From CAYRNY01 sp964425755 (lineage in GTDB: Bacteria; Chloroflexota; Anaerolineae; Aggregatilineales; Aggregatilineaceae), in assembly GCA_964425755.1 (NCBI GenBank), contig CAYRNY010000011.1:116209-180208 (forward strand): a stretch of 64,000 nt of DNA, written 5' to 3'. The notes beneath the pieces were generated by a model. That model ran no database searches and was not told where the DNA came from. It worked only from the letters and a program-made list of their open reading frames with translations. The position numbers were made by a program, and so were the translations under genes. Shown piece by piece: positions 8,068 through 17,244 of this stretch (its first letter is position 1; each line of letters starts with the position of its first letter).

Positions 8068-9114
8068 ATGTACCTGGAACAAGAAATCGCCGCGCAGCCG
8101 ACCGTGTTGCAGCGCCTGATCAGCGAGGAAGCCGGCACCGCCCGCACCATCGCGGGCGCGATCCGCGCGTTCGAACCAGCGTTCGTGCACATCGCCGCAC
8201 GCGGCACGTCGGATAACGCGGCGCGTTATGCGCAGTACCTGTTTGGGGCACACGCGCGCCTGCCGGTCGCGCTGGCGACGCCCTCGCTGCACACGCTGTA
8301 CCGCACGCCGCCCATGCTGGCCCGCGCGCTGGTGATCGGCATTTCGCAGTCCGGCAAGAGCGAGGACGTGCGCCAGGTGCTTGAGGACGCCCGCGCGCAA
8401 GGCGCGCTGACGGTCGCGATCACTAACGACGCCACATCCCCGATGGCGCAGACCGCCGGACACCACATGCTGCTCGGTGTGGGCGAGGAGAAAAGCGTCG
8501 CGGCGACGAAGACCTACACCGCGCAACTGGCCGCGATCGCGATGCTGGTCGCGGCGCTGACCGGCGACGAGGAGCAGCAGGCCATGCTCGGCAAACTACC
8601 CGGCTACGCCTCGCAGACGCTCACCGATCACATCACCGGGCCGCTGCACGAACCCCAATGGGTCGAACGCTATCGTTACATGGATCAGTTCGCGGTCATC
8701 GGGCGCGGGTTTAATTACTGCACTGTGTTTGAGATTAACCTCAAGGTGAAGGAGCTGTGTTACATCACCGGCGTCGCTTACAGCGAGGCGGACTTCCGGC
8801 ACGGGCCGATCGCCGTGATCAGTCCGGGCTTTCCGGTGCTGGCCGTCGCGCCGCGCGGCAAGACGCTGCCGGCGATGGTCGACCTGCTGGCGAAGCTGCA
8901 CGAAAAAGAGGCGGAACTGATCGTCATCTCGAACGACGAGAGCGCGTTCGCCCACGCCCAGCAGGCGCTGCACCTGCCGGATGACGTGCCCGAATGGCTC
9001 TCGCCGGTCGTCGCGGTGCTGCACGGGCAGGTGTTCGCGATGCGGCTGGCGCTGGTGAAAGGCCACGAGGTGGACCGTCCGCGCGGCCTGACGAAGGTCA
9101 CCGTGACACGCTAG
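8068..9114 (+). CDS. SIS-domain sugar isomerase/deaminase (GlmS-isomerase-like, NagB-II type)
   Basis: 348 aa with two tandem SIS domains, like the isomerase half of GlmS but lacking the glutaminase domain. Visible signatures are ARGTSDNAA, SQSGKSEDV (phosphosugar-binding Ser-rich loop) and EKSVAATKTYT. Stand-alone double-SIS proteins of this kind include glucosamine-6-phosphate deaminases (NagB-II, archaeal GlmD) and AgaS. As first gene of the operon with a kinase-like protein and a PIG-L deacetylase, a deaminase converting an amino-sugar phosphate to a ketose phosphate is the best guess. GAGGATGGG precedes the ATG. Confidence 0.87.
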   Translation: MYLEQEIAAQPTVLQRLISEEAGTARTIAGAIRAFEPAFVHIAARGTSDNAARYAQYLFGAHARLPVALATPSLHTLYRTPPMLARALVIGISQSGKSEDVRQVLEDARAQGALTVAITNDATSPMAQTAGHHMLLGVGEEKSVAATKTYTAQLAAIAMLVAALTGDEEQQAMLGKLPGYASQTLTDHITGPLHEPQWVERYRYMDQFAVIGRGFNYCTVFEINLKVKELCYITGVAYSEADFRHGPIAVISPGFPVLAVAPRGKTLPAMVDLLAKLHEKEAELIVISNDESAFAHAQQALHLPDDVPEWLSPVVAVLHGQVFAMRLALVKGHEVDRPRGLTKVTVTR

Positions 9115-9254
9115 AAGGCATCCGCCGCCGGTGCCCGGTTGTCGGTTAACCGGCTGGCGCACACCGTCACACCACAGCGCGGCTATCTGGCCCGAAACAT
9201 GACCATTGCCAACTGAAACCTAACAACTATAACCATTTTACGGAGTGACTCACG

Positions 9255-10655
9255 ATGACCCAGGCATTTCCCTTGATCGAACCGAACATCGTCCCTGCAC
9301 TCGATCCGGGCTTCCGGCCCGCCGTGCTGGCAAATCGCGCATTCCGGCAGGCGGTCGCCGACTCCGGCGGCGGTGTGCCGCTGGTGCTCGGGTTGGAGCG
9401 GCTCAACGGCTCGCTTTCGCGCTACGAAACCGTCGTCTTTTCCGGCGATCATCCCCAGGCGGACTCGAGCCTGTTTTACGTCGAGCGGCTGGTCAAATTC
9501 CTGCTGTGGCAGCGCGGCGGGTGGAAGGTGTACGTCGGCGGCCCCTCGCGCATCGGCGAGCATATCCGGCAGGTTTATTCGCCGGGCGGCGCGCGCGCGT
9601 TCGACTATCATTTCATGGGCGAAAAAGTCTACCAGCAACCGTTTACCGTCGTCGTGTGCGGTGCGGACGAGGTCCCGCCGGAGCACGAGCCGGAGAAGTC
9701 GCTGGGCCGCCACCTGGAAGGCAACCGCATCGGCTTTGACCTCGGCGCGTCGGACCTGAAGGTCTCGGCGGTGGTCGATGGCGAGGCGATCTTCAGCGAC
9801 GAGATCGTGTGGGAGCCGCGCGAAAACAGCGATCCGCAATACCACTACCGTAAGATTCTGGACGCGCTCAAGCTGGCGGCGAGCAAACTGCCGCACGTCG
9901 ACGCGATCGGCGGCAGTTCGGCGGGTGTGTACGTGGACAACCGCCCGATGGTCGCGTCGCTGTTCCGGGGCATCCCCGACGAGCGCTTCGACGAGATCCG
10001 GGACATGTTCGCCCGCATCCGCCAAGAGATGGGCGGCGTGCCGCTGGAAGTGATCAACGATGGCGAAGTCACCGCGCTGGCCGGGTCGATGTCGCTCGAA
10101 GACGACAGCATCCTCGGCGTGGCGATGGGGTCCAGCGAGGCGGCGGGCTACGTCACGCCGTCGGGCCGCATCACCGACTGGCTCAACGAGCTGGCGTTCG
10201 CCCCGGTCGATTACCAGCCGGACGCGCCGGTCGATGAATGGTCAGGCGATCACGGGGTGGGAGCGTTGTATTTCTCGCAGCAGTGCGTGTTCCGGCTCGC
10301 GCCCCAGGTCGGTATCGCCGTGCCGCACGGCGTGACCAAAGCCGAACAGCTCAAGGCGGTGCAGGCCGAACTCGAAGCGGGGCACGCAGGCGCGCGCAAA
10401 ATCTGGGAGACGATCGGGACTTACCTCGGTTACACGCTGGCGCACTACGCCGATTTCTACGCGCTGAAGCACGTCCTGATCCTGGGCCGCGTCACGTCCG
10501 GCTCCGGCGGCACGCTGATCCTCGACGGGGCGAATCGCGTGCTGCAAACCGAGTTCCCCGATCTCGTCGCGTCGCTCAACATCCAGCTGCCGGACGAAAA
10601 GAGCCGCCGTGTCGGGCAGTCGATCGCCGCCGCCAGCCTGCCGGAGTTTGGCTGA
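9255..10655 (+). CDS. ASKHA/ROK-like putative sugar kinase with N-terminal extension
   Basis: 466 aa. From about residue 155 there is an ASKHA nucleotide-binding fold: phosphate-1-like IGFDLGASDLKVSAV, GGSSAGVYV, then INDGEVTALAG and VAMGSSEAAGYV, resembling ROK-type sugar kinases. The first 150 residues are not a recognised domain. No DNA-binding domain is present, so an enzyme rather than a repressor is likely. It is the second gene of the operon, 140 bp after the SIS gene, with a GGAGTG ribosome site. A role in phosphorylating the imported or deacetylated amino sugar is inferred. Confidence 0.65.
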   Translation: MTQAFPLIEPNIVPALDPGFRPAVLANRAFRQAVADSGGGVPLVLGLERLNGSLSRYETVVFSGDHPQADSSLFYVERLVKFLLWQRGGWKVYVGGPSRIGEHIRQVYSPGGARAFDYHFMGEKVYQQPFTVVVCGADEVPPEHEPEKSLGRHLEGNRIGFDLGASDLKVSAVVDGEAIFSDEIVWEPRENSDPQYHYRKILDALKLAASKLPHVDAIGGSSAGVYVDNRPMVASLFRGIPDERFDEIRDMFARIRQEMGGVPLEVINDGEVTALAGSMSLEDDSILGVAMGSSEAAGYVTPSGRITDWLNELAFAPVDYQPDAPVDEWSGDHGVGALYFSQQCVFRLAPQVGIAVPHGVTKAEQLKAVQAELEAGHAGARKIWETIGTYLGYTLAHYADFYALKHVLILGRVTSGSGGTLILDGANRVLQTEFPDLVASLNIQLPDEKSRRVGQSIAAASLPEFG

Positions 10656-10702
10656 CAGCGTGTATTGCGCAACCAGTAAACACTTGATGAGGAGGCCATC
10701 CG

Positions 10703-11551
10703 ATGCAGTTTCACAACCCTAACGCGATTCTGTACATCCCCGACGGCACGCCCGAAGCGGACGCGCTTGCCCGCACGACGCATCTGGCGATCGGCGCGCA
10801 CCAGGACGATCTCGAGATCATGGCGATGGACGGCATCTTGCAGTGCTTCCAGCGCCCGGACAAGTGGTTCACGGGCGTGGTCGTGACCAACGGCGCGGGA
10901 TCGTCGCGCACCGGCCCGTATGCCGGCTACACCGACGAGCAGATGCAGCGGGTGCGCATCGAGGAGCAGAAAAAGGCCGCGCACGTGGGCGGCTACGCGG
11001 CGCAGTTCCTGCTGGGCTACCCCAGCTCCGCCGTGAAGGACGGCGCGAACGATGCCCCGGTTGAGGACTTGCTCGCGATTCTCAAGGCGACCAAGCCGCA
11101 GGTCGTCTACACGCACAACCTCGCGGACAAGCACAACACGCACATTGGCGTGACGCTCAAGGCGATCGCCGCGCTGCGCCAACTGCCGCAAGCCGAGCGC
11201 CCGCAGCACGTCTACGGCTGCGAAGTGTGGCGCGATCTCGACTGGATGGTCGACGCGGACAAGGTCGCGTTTGACCTGTCGGAAAACGAAAGCCTGCAAA
11301 TGGCGCTGCTGGGTATCTTCGACTCGCAGATCAGCGGGGGCAAACGCTACGACCTTGCCACGATGGGCCGCCGCCGCGCCCACGCGACCTACCACGAATC
11401 GCACGCGACCGATGTCACCACCGGCATGAACTTCGCGATGGACCTCATGCCACTGATCCACGATCCGGATCAGGACGTGGTGGCCTACGTGCAGGCGTAC
11501 ATCCAGCGCTTTGCCGACGACGTGCGCCAGCGCATCGAGAGCGCGCGCTAA
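10703..11551 (+). CDS. PIG-L/LmbE-family N-deacetylase
   Basis: 282 aa. The family's zinc and catalytic motif AHQDDLE (about residues 33-39) and downstream His residues (HNLADKHNTH; HESHATD) are present. PIG-L enzymes remove acetyl groups from GlcNAc-containing compounds (MshB, BshB, and archaeal diacetylchitobiose deacetylase). Third gene of the operon, with a strong GAGGAGG site. With a SIS deaminase and kinase it would give a GlcNAc or chitobiose breakdown route that does not need NagA. A perfect bidirectional terminator follows. Confidence 0.9.
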   Translation: MQFHNPNAILYIPDGTPEADALARTTHLAIGAHQDDLEIMAMDGILQCFQRPDKWFTGVVVTNGAGSSRTGPYAGYTDEQMQRVRIEEQKKAAHVGGYAAQFLLGYPSSAVKDGANDAPVEDLLAILKATKPQVVYTHNLADKHNTHIGVTLKAIAALRQLPQAERPQHVYGCEVWRDLDWMVDADKVAFDLSENESLQMALLGIFDSQISGGKRYDLATMGRRRAHATYHESHATDVTTGMNFAMDLMPLIHDPDQDVVAYVQAYIQRFADDVRQRIESAR

Positions 11552-11588
11552 ACCGCGGCACGAACGGGCTCCCAGCAAACCCACACGT

Positions 11589-11625
11589 CATACGCCGCCC
11601 GACGTGATCATCCGGGCGGCGTATG
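11589..11625. terminator. Bidirectional terminator between convergent genes
   Basis: Perfect 13-bp stem (CATACGCCGCCCG / CGGGCGGCGTATG) with an 11-nt loop, midway between the convergent deacetylase and methyltransferase genes. T-tracts are weak on both sides. Confidence 0.72.
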
Positions 11626-11657
11626 GTGTCATGGCCGGTCGTGAAGGGTGAGGGCGA

Positions 11658-12503
11658 TCACGCTTGTGTCGCTGCGCGATACGCTTTAATGTACCCCATT
11701 CCCCACTCATCACGGCCCAGCATCAGGTCGATCGCGCGCACGGCCAGCCCGTTTTTCAGCGGATTGCAGATCGGCGCGTTGACGCCCGCCTGCGCCAGTA
11801 GCACCAGCAGCACGGTGTTGAGCAGCTCGCGGTCCGGCATGCCGTGCGACCCGTTGCTCGCCCCGGCGGTCATATTGCAGCCCAGCTCAGAACGGAGCAG
11901 GCGCGCGGTCGTGATGGTCACGTTCGCCGCGTTGTGGTCCGCGCTGACCGCCATCACCAGCGGGTCGAACAGGATATCCCGCGCTTCGATCCCGTGCGCC
12001 TGGGCCGCCTTCAGGATATTCTCAGCGACGCGCAGCCGCGCCTCCGGCGTGGCCGGGATACCGTCATCGTCCATGCACAGCGCGATCACGGCGGCGTCAT
12101 ATTCCGCGACCAGCGGCAGGATCGCGTCCAGCTTCGCCTGCTCCCCGTTGACCGAGTTGATCAGCACGCGTCCTTGTGTGACCTCCAGCGCGGCGGCGAT
12201 GGCGTCCGGGTTGGCTGAATCGATGCTGACGGGCAGGTCAACTGTGCGCTGTACAAGCTGCACCGCCTGCGGCAGCAGTGCCACCTCATCAACGCTGGCG
12301 GCCCCGACGTTCACATCCAGCACGCGCGCTCCCGCGTCTGCCTGCGCTTGTGCGTCGCGCGTGACCCGGCTGAGATCGCCTTGCTGGAGTTCGGCGCTGA
12401 ACGCTTTGCGCCCGGTGGGGTTGATGCGCTCGCCGATCATGACGATGGGTTCTTCCGGCGCGATGATGACCTCGGTAGATGGGCCACGAAGTATCGTTTG
12501 CAT
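11658..12503 (-). CDS. Pterin-binding (methyltetrahydrofolate) methyltransferase, AcsE/MetH-domain-like
   Basis: 281 aa TIM-barrel of the pterin-binding family. GERINPTGRK, ARVLDVNVGA, PVSIDSANPDA and LINSVNGE are the conserved pterin-site motifs; the pattern fits methyl-THF:corrinoid methyltransferases (AcsE, MetH folate domain, MtgA) better than folate-synthesis FolP. It would move a methyl group between methyl-THF and a corrinoid protein. No corrinoid protein, other methyltransferase or Wood-Ljungdahl gene is nearby, so the pathway is unresolved. TAAGGAG precedes the ATG at 12503. Confidence 0.85.
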   Translation of the reverse strand: MQTILRGPSTEVIIAPEEPIVMIGERINPTGRKAFSAELQQGDLSRVTRDAQAQADAGARVLDVNVGAASVDEVALLPQAVQLVQRTVDLPVSIDSANPDAIAAALEVTQGRVLINSVNGEQAKLDAILPLVAEYDAAVIALCMDDDGIPATPEARLRVAENILKAAQAHGIEARDILFDPLVMAVSADHNAANVTITTARLLRSELGCNMTAGASNGSHGMPDRELLNTVLLVLLAQAGVNAPICNPLKNGLAVRAIDLMLGRDEWGMGYIKAYRAATQA

Positions 12504-12598
12504 ATCAGGCTCCTTAGCTCAAAGTGTTCGCCACGTCAACTATACCATCCAGGGTTGCTACAGCATCAGTCTAGCAAGTTTTGCGCGCAGAAACGACT

Positions 12599-12618
12599 CG
12601 CGCCCGCAGCCGGGCGCG
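12599..12618 (-). terminator. Hairpin after the phosphate transporter gene
   Basis: Perfect 8-bp stem (CGCGCCCG / CGGGCGCG) with a CAGC loop. A second small palindrome (CGTCGGG-TG-CCCGACG) lies at 12626-12641. Both sit just past the transporter stop and before the methyltransferase start. Confidence 0.5.
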
Positions 12619-12704
12619 TGTGGCCCGTCGGGTGCCCGACGCAGATGGTAGCGTTCAGCATGGGGATATTCTTCGCCGCGGCCCGGATGGCAGCACACAG
12701 CACG

Positions 12705-13697
12705 TTACAAGAAGGATTGGATCGCGTGGTAGATCAACGCGCTGAGCAAAGCGGAAGCCGGAATCGTGAGCAGCCAGGAGATGACGATGTTGTTGACCAC
12801 GCCCCAGCGCACCTTCTGGACCCGTTCCGCGCTGCCGGCCCCCACGATCGCGGAACTCATCACGTGCGTGGTGCTGACCGGGCCGCCAAGCAACGCCGCC
12901 CCCAGGATCACCGCGCTGGATGCGGCCTGCGCGCTGAACCCGTGAACCGGGCGCACGCGGTAAAACTTACCGCCCAGCGTGCGAATCAGGCTCCAGCCGC
13001 CGAACAACGTCCCCAGGCCGATCGCCCCCGCGCTGATGTAGATCACCCACAGCGGCACGCGAAACGTGGTCAGATCACCGGTCGCAACCAGTCCCAGCGT
13101 GATGATGCCCATCGTTTTCTGGGCGTCGTTCGACCCGTGTGAAAGCGCCAGCATCGTCGAGGTCAGCAACTGCCCGCGCTTGAACCACACGTTAACGTGT
13201 GGCGACGCGCCGCGCGCCATAAAAAACAGCAGCTTGACCGTCCAGTAACCGGCTAACATGCCGATCAACGGGGAGAAGAAAAGCGCCGCCAATACTTTGG
13301 TCATCCCCTCAGGGGTCAGGGACTCGAATCCATAGCCCCACCAGACCGCCCCCATGATGCCGCCGATCAGCGCGTGAGAGGTGCTGGACGGAATGCCGAA
13401 CAGCAACGTGATCACGTTCCAGCCGATCGCAGCGAGTATCGCCGCGTAGACGACCGGCAGCGTGACAGCTTCCGGCGCGACGACCTCGTGACCGATCGTC
13501 GTAGCGACCGCCACGCCGAAGATCAGCGGGCCGACGGCGTTGGCGATCGCGGCGATCCACAGCGCGGCGCGCGGGTTCAGCGCGCGGGTGGAGATCACCG
13601 TCGCCACAACGTTCGACGAATCGTGCAGGCCGTTGAAGAATCCAAAGACAAGCGCAATCGCGATGAACACCAAAGCTTCGGGAGAGAATGACGGCAT
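12705..13697 (-). CDS. PiT-family inorganic phosphate transporter
   Basis: 330 aa, mostly transmembrane. The two family signatures are present: FGFFNGLHDSSNVVATVIST (first repeat) and the matching LALSHGSNDAQKTMGII (second repeat), plus GIPSSTSHAL and GGPVSTTHV. These proton- or sodium-coupled permeases import inorganic phosphate across the inner membrane. No PhoU-like partner is adjacent. The ATG at 13697 begins the first membrane segment; the ribosome site is weak. Confidence 0.93.
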   Translation of the reverse strand: MPSFSPEALVFIAIALVFGFFNGLHDSSNVVATVISTRALNPRAALWIAAIANAVGPLIFGVAVATTIGHEVVAPEAVTLPVVYAAILAAIGWNVITLLFGIPSSTSHALIGGIMGAVWWGYGFESLTPEGMTKVLAALFFSPLIGMLAGYWTVKLLFFMARGASPHVNVWFKRGQLLTSTMLALSHGSNDAQKTMGIITLGLVATGDLTTFRVPLWVIYISAGAIGLGTLFGGWSLIRTLGGKFYRVRPVHGFSAQAASSAVILGAALLGGPVSTTHVMSSAIVGAGSAERVQKVRWGVVNNIVISWLLTIPASALLSALIYHAIQSFL

Positions 13698-13858
13698 GTT
13701 GGTATATTGTCCGGTTGAAGGTCAGGAACCAGTTAAAAGTTAAAATGATTTTACCTAGCTAAAATTTATTTTGCAATTACAAGCATTTAGCGAAAGTCAG
13801 CCGACCGGTTTCGCCCCTGCCACGCCCCAGCGGATGCAGCACGCATCGTCACGCCGTG

Positions 13859-14284
13859 CTAACGGGCGCGGCAGTCACGGCAGAGGCCGAAGATCGCCAT
13901 GTGATCGATGCGCGGCTCAAAACCGTAGTCGCGGCGCAGCGTGGCACGCAGCGCGTCGAACAGCCCATCTTCAACGTCGATGATCGCGCCGCAGTTCAAG
14001 CACACGAGATGATGGTGCGGATGCTCGGCGATCACCTGGTACACGATGCCCTTGTGTCCCAGGTCGGTCTGGGACACCAGCCCGAGGTCTTTGAGCCATT
14101 GCAGAATCCGGTACACGGTCGCCTCGCTGACCGGGCTGCCGTGTGCCGCAAGATGGCCCTGCACGTCCTGCACGGCCAGATGGCCGCCATGCTCGCACAA
14201 CGCTTCGATCACCATGCGGCGCTGGATCGTCAGGCGCTCGCCGCGCGCGCGTATCCGGGCGACGATATCAGCGGTCGATACCAT
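13859..14284 (-). CDS. Fur-family metalloregulator
   Basis: 141 aa. A winged helix (RLTIQRRMVIEAL, SEATVYRILQWLKDLGLV) is followed by a metal-binding dimer domain with HPHHHLVCLNCG and CRDC zinc Cys pairs, as in Fur/Zur/PerR. The start at 14284 is chosen because GGAG lies 5 bases upstream; a TTG 24 bases earlier is the alternative. It is divergent from feoABC, and a Fur-box-like palindrome sits at the feo promoter, so an iron-responsive Fur is the likely role. Which metal it senses cannot be proved from sequence. Confidence 0.9.
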   Translation of the reverse strand: MVSTADIVARIRARGERLTIQRRMVIEALCEHGGHLAVQDVQGHLAAHGSPVSEATVYRILQWLKDLGLVSQTDLGHKGIVYQVIAEHPHHHLVCLNCGAIIDVEDGLFDALRATLRRDYGFEPRIDHMAIFGLCRDCRAR

Positions 14285-14458
14285 GTCACTCCATCCTGTA
14301 GCACTCAAAGCCCGTCCGTATAAATCTGTGAGCCTGCCACGCCGCGATCCGGCTTGGGGCAGGCTGCAGTTTCATACACAGCACGGCACCCTGTCCGGCA
14401 CCACCGGGACACGTCCACCACGCTGTGCACACTATACCGCTGCTGCGGCATTGCCTGA

Positions 14459-14482
14459 TAGTGGTTTTGCTACCAACCACTA
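14459..14482. promoter_or_regulatory. Inverted repeat upstream of the Fur-family gene
   Basis: TAGTGGTT and AACCACTA flank an 8-nt spacer: a perfect 8-bp arm palindrome in the 330-bp gap between the regulator and feoA. It is unlike the Fur-box candidate at 14562 and may be a second operator or a short hairpin. Confidence 0.4.
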
Positions 14483-14544
14483 CAGAGGCATGCTAAGATG
14501 TGACAATGCGCACAAGCACGGCATGAAACCCCTCACTGCACAGT

Positions 14545-14586
14545 TGACAGATTCCCCGCCATAATTGAGAATAGTTTGCAATTATC
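14545..14586 (+). promoter_or_regulatory. feo promoter with overlapping Fur-box-like palindrome
   Basis: A consensus -35 TTGACA (14545-14550) is followed at 17 bp by GAGAAT. Over the -10 lies ATAATTG (14562-14568) and its exact reverse complement CAATTAT (14580-14586), an AT-rich 25-bp palindrome of Fur-box type in a GC-rich region. Repression under iron sufficiency is the expected outcome. Confidence 0.6.
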
Positions 14587-14613
14587 GTCAAGACATCACG
14601 CAGAAGGGCATAA

Positions 14614-14877
14614 ATGGTCACCGATTCGTCGCATCCTGCGGGTGCCTCCGCCACTATGACGCTTAACCGCGTGCCGTCCGGCCACACGGTCGAACTGGTC
14701 GCCATCGACGGCGGCAGACGGCTGCGTAAGCGGCTGGCAGACCTCGGCCTGACGGTAGGGCAACGGATTCGCGTCGTCCAGAATCATTTTACCGGCCCCC
14801 TGATCCTGGCCGTGCAGCATGACACGCGGCTGGCGATCGGGCGCGGAATGGCGCACAAAATCCATGTTATCCTGTAA
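14614..14877 (+). CDS. feoA: FeoA, ferrous iron transport accessory protein
   Basis: 87 aa SH3-like protein, normal FeoA size. LRKRLADLGLTVGQRIRVVQ and the closing IGRGMAHKIHVIL are the family pattern. FeoA acts in the cytoplasm as a partner of FeoB in Fe(II) uptake. Its end overlaps the likely feoB start by 14 bases, consistent with co-translation. Confidence 0.92.
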   Translation: MVTDSSHPAGASATMTLNRVPSGHTVELVAIDGGRRLRKRLADLGLTVGQRIRVVQNHFTGPLILAVQHDTRLAIGRGMAHKIHVIL

Positions 14878-17197
14878 GTGTGAAATCCCCGACGTTGAGC
14901 GCGCAACGTTCACGGATACGTCACCGGTCATCGCGCTCGCAGGCAATCCCAACGTAGGCAAGAGTACCATCTTCAACGCGCTGACCGGCGCGCAACAGCA
15001 CGTCGGGAACTGGCCGGGGAAAACGGTCGAGCGCAAGACGGGCACCGCGCGGCTCAACGATCGCGCGATCGCCGTCGTGGACCTGCCCGGCACGTACAGC
15101 CTCAACGCCTACTCCGCGGAAGAGATCATCACGCGTGACTTTCTGGTCAACGAGAAGCCGCGCCTGGTTGTCGCCGTCGTCGACGCGGCCAACCTGGAGC
15201 GCAACCTCTACCTGGTCACCCAATTGCTCGAACTTGAGGCCCCGGTCGTCGTCGCGCTGAACATGGCCGACACCGCGCGCAGACGCGGCCTGCGCTTTGA
15301 CCTGCCCACGCTCTCCGAGCGGCTGGGCGGGATTCCCATCGTGGAGACGGTCGGCAATCGCAGCAACGGCATCGAGGAACTGCGGCAGGTGCTCTGCACG
15401 CAAATGGAATGCGCGCCGCACCCTGCACGGCTGCAAATGGACTACGGGCCGCTGCTGGAACCTGAGATCGCCGCGTTACAGGCGCAGATCGCGGCTGACC
15501 CGGTGCTGGCTTACCAGTTCCGCCCGCGCTGGCTGGCGATCAAGCTGCTGGAACATGACGGTGACTTGCGCGCGCGGCTGGAAGGTGCCGGTTACCAGGA
15601 GCTGGTGGCGGCAGCCGATGCCGCGATGGCGCGTGTCGCGGCGCAGGCGGGCGAAGACGCCGAAACCCTGATCACCGACCGGCGCTACAAGTTTATCGCG
15701 CAGGCGGTGCAGGGCGCGGTAACCCGCCCGGACACGGACGGCGAGACCTTCTCCGATCGCGTGGATCGCGTGGCCGCGCATCCGGTATGGGGCGTGCCGA
15801 TCTTCCTGCTGCTGATGTGGCTCGTGTTCCAGTTTACGGCCAACGTCAGCGCCCCGTTTGTGGACTGGATCGACGGGGTCTTCGGCGGGCCGCTGTCACG
15901 GCTGGTCGTCGTGTTGCTGGGCCTCGTCGCGTTGGATGGCACGTGGGTCGAGGCCCTGCTGGTCGATGGCGTGATCGCGGGTGTGGGCGGCGTGCTGGTG
16001 TTCATACCGGTGATGATGACGCTGTACCTGGCGGTCGCCGTGCTGGAGGACACTGGCTACATGGCGCGCTCCGCGTTTGTGATGGATGGCGTGATGCGGC
16101 GCATCGGGCTGCACGGCAAAAGCTTCCTGCCGCTGGTCGTCGGGTTCGGCTGCAACGTCCCGGCGGTCTATGCCACGCGCACGCTGGACAACGAAGCCGA
16201 CCGCAAGCTGACCGGTTTCCTCGTCTCGTTTATGAGCTGCGGCGCGCGGCTGCCCATCTACGTGATCTTCGGGGCGGCGTTTTTCGGCGCGAATTCCGGC
16301 AACCTGGTCTTTGCGATGTACCTGGTCGGGATCGCGATCGCGCTGCTGACGGGGCTGCTGCTGAAGCGCACGGTCTTTCGCAACACGCCGCAGCAGCCGT
16401 TTGTGCTGGAGCTGCCCCCCTACCGCACGCCGGATTGGCGCAACGTCTTCCGGCAGATCTGGCACCGCACGCAGCATTTCCTGGAACACGCCGCGACGAT
16501 CATCCTGGTAAGCTCGCTCGTGATCTGGTTGTTGATGGCGCTGCCCAACGGGCGGGGAAAGGGCGCTTTCGCCGACGTGCCGCCCGAAGACAGCGTGTTC
16601 GGCACGGTGAGCCGCACGGCGGCCCCGGTCTTCGAACCGGCGGGCTTCGGAAGCTGGCAAGCCACCGGCTCGCTGATCACCGGTTTCGTCGCGAAGGAAG
16701 TCGTGATCAGCACGATGAGCCAGATTTACGTCGAGGAACCCGGCCCGGACGCCCCGGCAAGCACCGCTGGCGAGGATGAACCGGGCCTGGGCGAAGACGT
16801 GCGCGACGTGCTGGTGTCCCTGGGCGAGACGCTGGTCTTGACGGGACAGGAAGCGTTCAACATCATCCCGCGCACGCTCAACCTGCTGCCGCTGGTGAAC
16901 CTGGGCGAACTCGATGCGCTGGGCCAGGGAGACGATGCCGACGCTGCAACCAAGCTCCAGGCCGAACTGACCGCCGCGTTCAACCGGACCGCCGGGTCGG
17001 ATGCCAGGGGCAAGCTGGCGGCGGTGGCCTTCAACGTGTTCGTGCTGCTCTACGTGCCCTGCACGGCGACTGTCGCCGCGATGCGCCACGAGTTCGGCGC
17101 GCGCTGGGCGCTGTTCCAGATCGTGTATACGCTGGCGATCGCATGGCTCGCGGCGGTGATCGTGTACCAGGGCGGGCTGCTGTTGGGATTCGTGTGA
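14864..17197 (+). CDS. feoB: FeoB, Fe(II) transporter with N-terminal G domain
   Basis: 777 aa. The N-terminal G domain carries GNPNVGKST (G1, residues 27-35), DLPGTYSL (G3) and NMAD (G4). It is followed by a helical GDI-like spacer and a C-terminal membrane domain with two Gate regions, including GFGCNVPAVYATRTL and FMSCGARLPIY with the conserved Cys residues. It imports ferrous iron through the inner membrane. The ATG at 14864, overlapping feoA, is the best start because the G domain begins soon after; it is not proven. Confidence 0.95.
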   Translation: MLSCKCEIPDVERATFTDTSPVIALAGNPNVGKSTIFNALTGAQQHVGNWPGKTVERKTGTARLNDRAIAVVDLPGTYSLNAYSAEEIITRDFLVNEKPRLVVAVVDAANLERNLYLVTQLLELEAPVVVALNMADTARRRGLRFDLPTLSERLGGIPIVETVGNRSNGIEELRQVLCTQMECAPHPARLQMDYGPLLEPEIAALQAQIAADPVLAYQFRPRWLAIKLLEHDGDLRARLEGAGYQELVAAADAAMARVAAQAGEDAETLITDRRYKFIAQAVQGAVTRPDTDGETFSDRVDRVAAHPVWGVPIFLLLMWLVFQFTANVSAPFVDWIDGVFGGPLSRLVVVLLGLVALDGTWVEALLVDGVIAGVGGVLVFIPVMMTLYLAVAVLEDTGYMARSAFVMDGVMRRIGLHGKSFLPLVVGFGCNVPAVYATRTLDNEADRKLTGFLVSFMSCGARLPIYVIFGAAFFGANSGNLVFAMYLVGIAIALLTGLLLKRTVFRNTPQQPFVLELPPYRTPDWRNVFRQIWHRTQHFLEHAATIILVSSLVIWLLMALPNGRGKGAFADVPPEDSVFGTVSRTAAPVFEPAGFGSWQATGSLITGFVAKEVVISTMSQIYVEEPGPDAPASTAGEDEPGLGEDVRDVLVSLGETLVLTGQEAFNIIPRTLNLLPLVNLGELDALGQGDDADAATKLQAELTAAFNRTAGSDARGKLAAVAFNVFVLLYVPCTATVAAMRHEFGARWALFQIVYTLAIAWLAAVIVYQGGLLLGFV

Positions 17198-17244
17198 CCG
17201 CCGCCGACCGCCACAACCGGTAAGCTGCAACCTACGGAGAGACG

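Noticed and set aside
12504..12704. Cobalamin riboswitch upstream of the methyltransferase gene
   Set aside because: No B12-box or matching conserved core was found in the leader.
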